Shown here one piece after another: positions 1 through 6,198 of a stretch of 7,166 nucleotides of DNA. The notes under the pieces are model-generated. The model did not search any database and was not told the DNA's origin. It worked only from the letters and a program-made list of their open reading frames with translations. Both the position numbers and the translations under genes were made by a program. Position 1 is the stretch's first letter. Every line of letters begins with the position of its first letter. The stretch lies in contig NZ_JACIYL010000164.1 of assembly GCF_014359955.1 (NCBI RefSeq), positions 1-7,166 on the forward strand, read 5' to 3'. This DNA is from Thermogutta sp. (lineage in GTDB: Bacteria > Planctomycetota > Planctomycetia > Pirellulales > Thermoguttaceae).

Positions 1-3000
1 AACCAACCCTGGGAGTCGTGTGTTTCCAGGGGGCGCACATTCTGGGGCATCGGCTCGTGCCTTTGAAGACGGGTGACAACGAACTGGAAATTCCAATTTC
101 GGCTGAAATGGCGCCACGATTTGATTTGAGCGTGGCCGTCATGCGCGATATCCGGGATGATCGCGCTCTCGTGGGAGGACCATCGGGTGACTCGGATGAC
201 GCGGTGGCCGATGTGACGCCTCCACCACGACGGTTTTTCGAAGCCGTGAGCGGATTTGACGTCGAGCGCGACCTGCGGGTGAAGGTGGAATGGAAGATCA
301 AGGGCCAACCCGCAAAGCAAACACCCAGCCCCGGCGACGAGTTGGAAGTCACACTGACCACCACCGATGCCCAGGGACGACCGATCCCTGCTCAGATCAG
401 TGTGGCCCTGGTGGAATCGCTTCTGCTGGAGCGTTTCGGCCGTGGGCCGTCGCTGGTGGAATGGTTCCGCGGCGAGATGCGTGAGGGGGCATTTCGGACG
501 CTCAGCACGATTGAGTTCCGTTATCAGCCAATCACCCGTCCCATCGACAGACTCTTGCTTGCTGAAGAAGAACGGGAACAGCTCGAAGCGGATGAGGCGG
601 CCACGCGACTGGCCCTGGGGCCCGCGGGCGGTCCGCTAGGCGGCTTCGCTGGAGTCCCAAGGGATGCGGCGGAACTGGCGGAGCAATCAGCCATCCCGGA
701 AGCGGAGGCATTGGGGAGAACCGCAAACGAGCCGCTGGCCGAGGTCGAAATGGCCAAGAAGGCCGATACCCGCGCCCGCCGCGGTAGGCCAACAAACGGC
801 GAGTTGGCTCAGTCAGAACAGAAGATTGAAGGAAGGATGGAGAAATCTGCCGCTGCCAACGCGGCAGGCGAGCGGCAACTGAAGCAGGCGATGGATAAAT
901 TCTTTGCGGGCGTGGTGGAAGAAAGAGCCGGAATGGCGGGCCGATTCCTCACTCCTACGCAGGGCAATCTCCAGCAAGTTAGTGCCGCTTCGACACAAGA
1001 ATTCCTGGTCCTGGATGCCCGAGGACGACTGGAATGGCTGGGCCCCTCGCAATTGCGGAAGGTTGATCTGGCGGCACTCGCCGAGCGGCTCAACAAGGAA
1101 GGATCGCTGCTTTATCCGCTGTCGTCCGCCGCAGAAACCGCTTTCTGGGACCCTGCCGTGGAAACGGGGCCGGACGGCAAAGCCACCCTCACGATTCCCC
1201 TTCCCGATCGGGCCACCACATGGCGACTCATCGCCCAGGGGATCACCGTCGATACCCTGGTGGGTGAAGACGATATCACCATCCAGGCTAAGAAGGATTT
1301 CTTCACCGAGATCAAATGGCCCGGGGTGTTGCGGCTGGGTGATACAGCCGATATTCCCGTCGTGCTCCACAACGGCCGTTTTGACTCAGGCACCGTGGAA
1401 GTCGCGCTGACGCGGGTCGTCGGTGCCCGTCGCACCACCGATACGCGGCGGGTCAACTTCCAGCAAAAGGGGCCTGCATCGGTGACGTTCACCGTACCAG
1501 TAGCGATGCCCGCCGAATGGTACGAAGCCCTCAAGGCGGCCGAGAAACCCGAGCAGGTGGAAGAACTCCTGCGGCAGAGTGTGGAATTCCATCTGGCAGT
1601 CCTCGACCCGACATCCCAAGAGGTGCTGGACAGCACCACACAGTCCATCCCATTGCAACCGCAGGGCGTGATGGAGTATCTGACAAGCGGTGGGTCGGCA
1701 ACTGGGGACACCACCACCTGGCTGGAATTGCCGGATATCCCGGAAAGTTCGCCCTGGTTGATGGAAATCCTTGTTGGACCGAGCATCGACCGAAGCCTGC
1801 TCGACCTTGTGACGGGTTCACCCCAACAGATGAGATTGGCACTCATCGAAACCTCATCTCCTGCGGAAAAGCTGGTGGCGGAATTGATGACGGCGGTGGT
1901 CGTCCAGAATTATCTCCGCAAAGTGGCTCCGCAGGACGTTTCCATGATGCCGGTCATCGATGCGCGGATCCGTTCCGCCATTGCCGGGTTGGTGGCCAGC
2001 CAGCAGGAGGACGGCGGATGGGCCTGGATTGGGTGTCTGCTGCCTGAAGAACGAGCCCGAAGAAAAGTGGCTTCCGATCCGCGGACGTCTGCTCGGGCTT
2101 TCTGGGCCCTGTGCCTGGCGCGTGCGGCAGGCTACGGAGTTGCCCAACCCACCATGGATCGTGCGACCGCCTTTCTCAACCAGGCCATCACCCGCGCACC
2201 GGCCGAGGATAACGAAATCCGCGCGGTCCTCGTCCATGCGCTGGCCCAGCAAAAACAGGCCGATTTTGCTCTCCTCAACCGGCTCCATCGGGAAAGACAG
2301 AATCTCTCCCTGGAAGGCAAACTGTACCTGACGTTGGCCCTGGCTGCCATGGATCGAAAGCCAATGGCGGAGGAAGTGCTCCACTTGATTGACCCTGCCG
2401 TCCTGGCTGAAGGGAAACCGCAGGATCGGGTTGCCTGGGGGACTCTTTCCCCGGCCGAGGCCCACGCGTTGTACGCCCTCGCTCTGGAAGCCGTTCTACC
2501 CCAATCCCCTGAATTGCCGCGGCAGATCGATTGGCTGATGGCGCACCGTGTGGGAAACCGATGGATTCCCGATCGGGCCACCGGCCCGGCCGCCTTCGCC
2601 CTCACCCAGTGGTTCGCCAACCAGGGATTTCAGAATGAAAGCTGCCGGATCACGGTGTTCGTCAACGATTTTCAGGTAGCCAGCCTTTCCCTCGATCCGC
2701 AGTCGGCGACGCAGTCGGTGCTGGTTCCGCCAAAATTTCTCGCAAAAGGAAAACAGCGGATTCAGTTTCGTGTGGAAGGACGAGCCCGTTACACCTACCA
2801 GTGCCTCGCCAGCCACTTCGTCCCCATGGCCCAGGCGCGGGAAACCCCCTACCGTTACATACTCCGGGCAGCACCGCTGGAGGTGGAGGGACGTGAGATT
2901 CCGGCAGGGGTTGCACCGGTGATCCCCAAACCAGGCTGGTCGATGCCCGTGAATACCGTCAGTCAGCTTCCCGTAGGCAAGCAGGCGATTGTATCGGTGG

Positions 3001-5126
3001 ATGTCTTCCCCGGTTGGGATCAAAAGAGCAATCAGATCACCCAGCTCATCGTCAGCGTACCAATCCCCGGCGGGGCGGCCGTGGTGCCGCAGTCCATCCA
3101 GACAACATCCGAACGTTATGAAATCCGGCCGGGAGAAGTCGTCTTCTACGTCGATCGGCGGGATCCTGCGGTCGGCGTCTCGTTCAGTTTCCGCATCGTG
3201 GGATTGGTGCCGGGCAAATACGACCTCGACGCCGTGGTTGTGCGGGACGCCGATGATCCCGCAAGTTACGGGGTCATTCGTCCCGGGCGATCTTCCGAAG
3301 GAAACATGAAGCTCGAAGTCCTTCCACCGGGAAGTCCCAGCAAGGATCAGTACGTCCTGTCGCCCCAGGAAATGTACGAACTGGGGAAGATGGCCTTCGG
3401 CAAGCAGAACTGGCAGGAGGCGGAAAAGTATCTTGGTCAGCTCCTGACGAGTCCAAATTGGCGGGTGCGGGACGAGGTCCTCAAAGAACTGGCTGCGATG
3501 ATGGTGGACATCTCCCTGCAACTCGACAAGCCGCACGAGGTGGTTCAGTATTTCGAAATCCTCAAAGTCAAATGGCCGGATTTCGAAATCCCGTTCGATA
3601 AAATTCTCAAAATCGCCGCCTGTTACGAGCGGATGGGTGAATATGAGCGAAGTTTTCTCATCTTCCGCGCCACCCTGGAAAGCCGGTTTGTCGCCGACAG
3701 CAATGTGGCGGGGTTCCTCGATGATCAGAAGGAGTTTCTCCGCAGCGTGGAGGTGATGAACCGGCTCCTTGCGGAATATCCGCCCGAACCGTACACGGCG
3801 GCCGCTCGGTATGCCCTGGCTCAGCGGATTTACGCCAAGTCAGGGGAAGACGATCCTCGGCTCCGCAAGGCGCGGATCAACCGCATCCACCTGATCCATC
3901 TGGCGTGGGAAATGCTTGACCGCTTCTTGACGGCATTCCCGGAGGATCCGGCGGCCGATCAGGCGGCCTTTGCCGCAGCCAATGCCCTTCTGGACGGCCG
4001 CTTCTACGAACAGGCCGCCGCTTCCGCCGCCCGATACGCCCAGCGCTACCCCAAGAGTCCTCTCGTGGACAGCTTCTGGTACATGATCGGCTATTGCCAG
4101 TACGCGATGGGGCAATATCAGCAGGCTATCGAAATGTGCAAGAAGGTCGCCGAAACGCAGCGAACGGATCCCGCCACCGGGCGAACCGTGGAAAGTCCCA
4201 ACAAGTGGCAGGCCCTCTACATCCTGGGCCAGATTTACCACAGTCTCGGGCAACCCGCGCAGGCGATCCAGTATTACGGCATGGTTGCCCAGCGATTCTC
4301 GGATGCCAGAGAGGCCATCGAGTACTTCACCCGCAAGGCCATCGAGATTCCCGAGGTGACCACCATCCCACCCGGCCAACCGGTCACAGTACCCCTTCAT
4401 TTCCGCAACCTGGCCACGTGTGAAGTGCGGGCGTACCGCGTGGACCTGTTCAAATTCGCCCTGCTCAAGCGGGATCTCGCCGGGATCACGGAAATCAATC
4501 TGGCGGGCATCCGACCGGAGCACGAAGAAACGCTTGCTCTCGGTGACGGCCGGGACTACCGCGATCGGGAACGCGAGCTGAAGTTGCCCTTCCAGAAAGA
4601 AGGGGCCTACTTGGTCGTCTGCCGTGGCGAGTCCTTCTACACCAGCGGGATGGTTGTCGTCTCTCCGCTGACCCTGGAAGTGCAGGAAGACGCGGCCTCC
4701 GGTCGTGTGCGGGTGACCATCAAGGATAGTTCCGGCAACTTCGTGAAAGGTGTGGAAGTGAAAGTCATCGGCAGCCGCAACGGGGACTTCGTCTCCGGCG
4801 AAACCGATTTACGTGGCGTGTTTGTGGCCGACGGCATCCGCGGAACGGTCACAGTGATTGCCCGCTACCAGGGTGACAAGTATGCCTTCTACCGCGGAAA
4901 AGTCGAACTTCTGCCGGAGGCTCTCCCAGCCGCCCAGGCTCCCCAGGGAGCGCCGGTCCCGGGAGCGGCAGGCAAACCGGGCGAACTGCCACGCCGTCGA
5001 CCGGAAGACGAACTGCTGCGAGGGCTTCGAGAAAGCAATCAACTCTTCCAGCAGCAGCAGATCGAAAATCTGCAACGGATGTACCGCGAGAATCGCAAAG
5101 GAGTGGAAGCATCCCAGGCGTTCTGA
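1..5126 (+). CDS. Alpha-2-macroglobulin family protein, thioester-less, with C-terminal TPR extension (5'-partial)
   Basis: Bacterial A2M proteins are large envelope proteins thought to trap proteases that cleave their bait region. The frame is open to the left edge (codons from base 3 read PTLGV), so the GTG at 18 is not a convincing start and the N-terminus, with any signal peptide, is missing. Residues below count from that GTG. Residues 81-140 match the bait-region (A2M_BRD) macroglobulin fold (GDELEVTLTTTDAQGRPIPA); 183-325 are a charged low-complexity bait-like insert. Residues 371-460 are the A2M domain (TAFWDPAVETGPDGKATL, then TTWRLIAQG). Residues 590-870 are the helical thioester-type domain with DGGWAW at 665-670, but the GCGEQ site reads SPAEK. 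Residues 975-1103 resemble the receptor-binding macroglobulin domain, 1113-1440 are TPR-like, 1441-1631 are beta-rich, and 1632-1702 are a linker plus helical tail. The stop is TGA at 5124-5126. The family call is secure; protease inhibition itself is inferred. Confidence 0.92.
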   Translation, partial: PTLGVVCFQGAHILGHRLVPLKTGDNELEIPISAEMAPRFDLSVAVMRDIRDDRALVGGPSGDSDDAVADVTPPPRRFFEAVSGFDVERDLRVKVEWKIKGQPAKQTPSPGDELEVTLTTTDAQGRPIPAQISVALVESLLLERFGRGPSLVEWFRGEMREGAFRTLSTIEFRYQPITRPIDRLLLAEEEREQLEADEAATRLALGPAGGPLGGFAGVPRDAAELAEQSAIPEAEALGRTANEPLAEVEMAKKADTRARRGRPTNGELAQSEQKIEGRMEKSAAANAAGERQLKQAMDKFFAGVVEERAGMAGRFLTPTQGNLQQVSAASTQEFLVLDARGRLEWLGPSQLRKVDLAALAERLNKEGSLLYPLSSAAETAFWDPAVETGPDGKATLTIPLPDRATTWRLIAQGITVDTLVGEDDITIQAKKDFFTEIKWPGVLRLGDTADIPVVLHNGRFDSGTVEVALTRVVGARRTTDTRRVNFQQKGPASVTFTVPVAMPAEWYEALKAAEKPEQVEELLRQSVEFHLAVLDPTSQEVLDSTTQSIPLQPQGVMEYLTSGGSATGDTTTWLELPDIPESSPWLMEILVGPSIDRSLLDLVTGSPQQMRLALIETSSPAEKLVAELMTAVVVQNYLRKVAPQDVSMMPVIDARIRSAIAGLVASQQEDGGWAWIGCLLPEERARRKVASDPRTSARAFWALCLARAAGYGVAQPTMDRATAFLNQAITRAPAEDNEIRAVLVHALAQQKQADFALLNRLHRERQNLSLEGKLYLTLALAAMDRKPMAEEVLHLIDPAVLAEGKPQDRVAWGTLSPAEAHALYALALEAVLPQSPELPRQIDWLMAHRVGNRWIPDRATGPAAFALTQWFANQGFQNESCRITVFVNDFQVASLSLDPQSATQSVLVPPKFLAKGKQRIQFRVEGRARYTYQCLASHFVPMAQARETPYRYILRAAPLEVEGREIPAGVAPVIPKPGWSMPVNTVSQLPVGKQAIVSVDVFPGWDQKSNQITQLIVSVPIPGGAAVVPQSIQTTSERYEIRPGEVVFYVDRRDPAVGVSFSFRIVGLVPGKYDLDAVVVRDADDPASYGVIRPGRSSEGNMKLEVLPPGSPSKDQYVLSPQEMYELGKMAFGKQNWQEAEKYLGQLLTSPNWRVRDEVLKELAAMMVDISLQLDKPHEVVQYFEILKVKWPDFEIPFDKILKIAACYERMGEYERSFLIFRATLESRFVADSNVAGFLDDQKEFLRSVEVMNRLLAEYPPEPYTAAARYALAQRIYAKSGEDDPRLRKARINRIHLIHLAWEMLDRFLTAFPEDPAADQAAFAAANALLDGRFYEQAAASAARYAQRYPKSPLVDSFWYMIGYCQYAMGQYQQAIEMCKKVAETQRTDPATGRTVESPNKWQALYILGQIYHSLGQPAQAIQYYGMVAQRFSDAREAIEYFTRKAIEIPEVTTIPPGQPVTVPLHFRNLATCEVRAYRVDLFKFALLKRDLAGITEINLAGIRPEHEETLALGDGRDYRDRERELKLPFQKEGAYLVVCRGESFYTSGMVVVSPLTLEVQEDAASGRVRVTIKDSSGNFVKGVEVKVIGSRNGDFVSGETDLRGVFVADGIRGTVTVIARYQGDKYAFYRGKVELLPEALPAAQAPQGAPVPGAAGKPGELPRRRPEDELLRGLRESNQLFQQQQIENLQRMYRENRKGVEASQAF
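564..992 (+). other. Bait-like low-complexity insert of the A2M protein
   Basis: Residues ~183-325 (numbered from the GTG at 18) lie between the bait-region macroglobulin fold and the A2M domain, where the protease-cleavable bait sits in A2M proteins. The segment is rich in Glu, Ala, Lys and Arg with little hydrophobic patterning. It has a Gly/Pro patch (GPAGGPLGGFAGVP, 201-214) and basic clusters (KK at 247-248, TRARRGR at 251-257). The borders are approximate because no alignment was run. Cleavage by any protease is inferred from its position and composition. Confidence 0.6.
1857..1871 (+). other. Degenerate thioester site (SPAEK in place of GCGEQ)
   Basis: In thioester-bearing A2M proteins a GCGEQ-like motif lies about 50 residues before the conserved DG[SG]-aromatic motif. 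Here DGGWAW is at residues 665-670, and the matching place reads SPAEK (614-618) followed by LVAELMTAVVVQNYL, which fits the following helix. The Glu is kept, but the Cys and Gln that form the thioester are Pro and Lys. The alignment was made by eye. Several bacterial A2M subtypes, such as the YfaS/MagD type, are known to lack the thioester. Confidence 0.7.
3354..4337 (+). repeat. TPR-like helical repeat array inside the A2M protein
   Basis: Residues ~1113-1440 contain about six or seven helix pairs of TPR type. The clearest units are YELGKMAFGKQNWQEAEKYL (1120-1139), ILKIAACYERMGEYERSF (1196-1213), FAAANALLDGRFYEQAAA (1318-1335), WYMIGYCQYAMGQYQQAI (1354-1371) and YILGQIYHSLGQPAQAIQYY (1401-1420). 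They show the small residue-aromatic-Ala spacing of TPRs, several followed by a YP or RFSD turn. TPRs usually bind protein partners; the partner here is unknown. This is a protein-level repeat, and I did not see DNA-level duplication. Confidence 0.8.
4338..4910 (+). other. Two C-terminal beta-sandwich-like regions of the A2M protein
   Basis: Residues ~1441-1550 alternate hydrophobic strands (VTVPLHFRNL, VRAYRVDLFKF, INLAGI, AYLVVCRG, SGMVVVSPL) and match no family I can name with certainty. Residues ~1551-1631 (GRVRVTIKDSSGNFVKGVEV, then SGETDLRGVFVADG) look like a macroglobulin or carboxypeptidase-regulatory-like Ig-type fold, in which a surface loop carries the T-D-x-x-G motif. In ordinary A2M proteins comparable macroglobulin domains are at the N-terminal end, so their place after the TPR array is notable. 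Fold assignments rest on pattern only. Confidence 0.5.
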
Positions 5127-5133
5127 GACCGCA

Positions 5134-6153
5134 TCAGCCTAACTGGTAGAAGCGGACGGCATTGTCGTGGAAGAGCTTCCCCCGCTCTTCCAACGGACGA
5201 TCGGCCACAATCTGGTGAAGGGCCAGAATCCATTCGCGCAGCGAGGCCCCCTTCGTGCAGACCGGCCAATCCCCCGCAAACATGACTCGGTCAGGACCGA
5301 ACGCCGCCAGACAGTGGTTCACAATGGGAGCCAGGTCTTCAGGGCCCCAGTCGTCCGGTTTGACGCGGGCGATAATCCCGGAGATTTTGCACACCACGTT
5401 CTGCCGGGCGGCCAGGGTGTCGATCCCCCGTTTCCACCGTTCCACATACCGAGCGGCTTCTTCGCCCCGTTCTTTGCCCCATCGCCCAAACTGCTGGGGG
5501 TCGGCGTTGCCACAGTGGTCGAGGACGAACCGGGTTTCCGGGCAGGCGTCCACAATTTCCACGGCATCGGCCAGCCAGTCAGGCGGAATGCAGATGTCGA
5601 AACGCATTCCCCACTCCCCCAGAAGCCGTAAATTCGCACGCATCTGAGGACTGAAGTACAGCTTGTGGCCGAGTTTGCTCGCGGGCGGAATCCATCGCAC
5701 TCCCTTGACAACCGGGTTGCCACGGAACCGGGCAAGATAGGCGGTAAACTCCTCGCTGGCAGGGCGGCCCCCGATGACAGCGGCCACAGTCGGACCTTCG
5801 CCCCTGTGACAGATGTCGATGATCCACTCCGCTTCTTTTACAACGTCTTCATCGACAACGGCCACCTCCATATACACGGCTTTCACGACGGGCAGCCCGG
5901 CCACGGCCTGCAGATAGTCGCGGAGCAGATAATCGCGGTTGAGCCGGCTGTCCCCGGCCAGCCACGGGAGACGAAGTCGCGACAGATCCCACAGATGCTG
6001 GTGGGTGTCCACGATGGGGATCTTCTCAACATCAGGTGGAACGGATACTCCCGCCAGCGAGCCGGCAGGCACCCTCCATCGGCCCACACCGCTCGCAACG
6101 CCGCCCGCCATGAAACCAGCCGCTTGCAGGAATCGACGGCGTGTCCACTTCAT
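5134..6153 (-). CDS. Tat-exported TIM-barrel amidohydrolase (Amidohydro_2 / COG3618)
   Basis: This is a complete 339-residue metal-dependent hydrolase of the amidohydrolase superfamily. Relatives in COG3618 include lactonases acting on sugar lactones (fuconolactone, rhamnonolactone) and related small molecules; the substrate here cannot be read from sequence. The N-terminus carries a twin-arginine signal, TRRRFLQ at residues 4-10, followed by a hydrophobic stretch to about residue 24, so it is predicted to be exported folded. Barrel motifs are IVDTHQHLWD (metal-binding H51 and H53 after strand 1), VKGVRW (149-154), VLDHCGNAD (H213) and MFAGDWPVC (D295 on the last strand). The start is ATG with GGGAG eight bases upstream, and it gives a full Tat signal, which supports this choice. 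It lies 45 bp downstream of the phosphatase gene on the same strand and is probably in its operon. Its stop is 7 bp from the convergent A2M stop. Confidence 0.92.
   Translation of the reverse strand: MKWTRRRFLQAAGFMAGGVASGVGRWRVPAGSLAGVSVPPDVEKIPIVDTHQHLWDLSRLRLPWLAGDSRLNRDYLLRDYLQAVAGLPVVKAVYMEVAVVDEDVVKEAEWIIDICHRGEGPTVAAVIGGRPASEEFTAYLARFRGNPVVKGVRWIPPASKLGHKLYFSPQMRANLRLLGEWGMRFDICIPPDWLADAVEIVDACPETRFVLDHCGNADPQQFGRWGKERGEEAARYVERWKRGIDTLAARQNVVCKISGIIARVKPDDWGPEDLAPIVNHCLAAFGPDRVMFAGDWPVCTKGASLREWILALHQIVADRPLEERGKLFHDNAVRFYQLG
6052..6153 (-). other. Twin-arginine (Tat) signal peptide coding region
   Basis: Residues 1-~34 of the amidohydrolase read basic n-region, T-R-R-R-F-L-Q motif, then a Gly/Ala-rich hydrophobic core (residues 8-24). 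This matches the S/T-R-R-x-F-L-K Tat consensus closely. Possible cleavage sites are after A30 (VPA) or A34 (SLA); I cannot choose between them. The mature barrel begins near residue 44. Confidence 0.85.
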
Positions 6154-6161
6154 CTCAGCAT

Positions 6162-6166
6162 CTCCC
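6162..6166 (-). promoter_or_regulatory. Ribosome binding site of the amidohydrolase gene
   Basis: On the minus strand GGGAG lies eight bases before the ATG at 6153, a good Shine-Dalgarno match and spacing. It supports the chosen start. It falls inside the short near-palindrome TCTCGGGAGA, which is too small to call a regulatory hairpin. Confidence 0.65.
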
Positions 6167-6198
6167 GAGAGGCCACAGAAGCGAAGCGGAAAACCATG

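Noticed and set aside
18..20. GTG as the start codon of the A2M gene
   Set aside because: The frame is open upstream to base 3 and the sequence at once reads as the middle of a macroglobulin domain, with no signal peptide or ribosome binding site. The gene almost certainly starts outside the window.
2029..2046. Cys672 (WIGCLLPEE) as a relocated thioester cysteine
   Set aside because: It follows the DGGWAW motif instead of preceding it by about 50 residues, and no Gln lies three residues downstream.
2496..3536. 346-codon open frame on the minus strand opposite the A2M gene
   Set aside because: It has no recognisable domain, is low-complexity with many His/Arg/Gly residues typical of an antisense reading in GC-rich DNA, and the opposite strand has clear A2M and macroglobulin motifs.
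3840..4523. 227-codon open frame on the minus strand opposite the TPR region
   Set aside because: It is the antisense of well-patterned TPR helices, with no family motif and no supported start site.
5116..5140. AGGC/GCCT inverted repeat as a bidirectional terminator between convergent genes
   Set aside because: The stem is only four base pairs with a 17-base loop and no T-run on either side.
6161..6170. Near-palindrome TCTCCCGAGA as a hairpin hiding the amidohydrolase ribosome binding site
   Set aside because: A four-base stem with a two-base loop would not be stable; it is more likely chance around the Shine-Dalgarno sequence.
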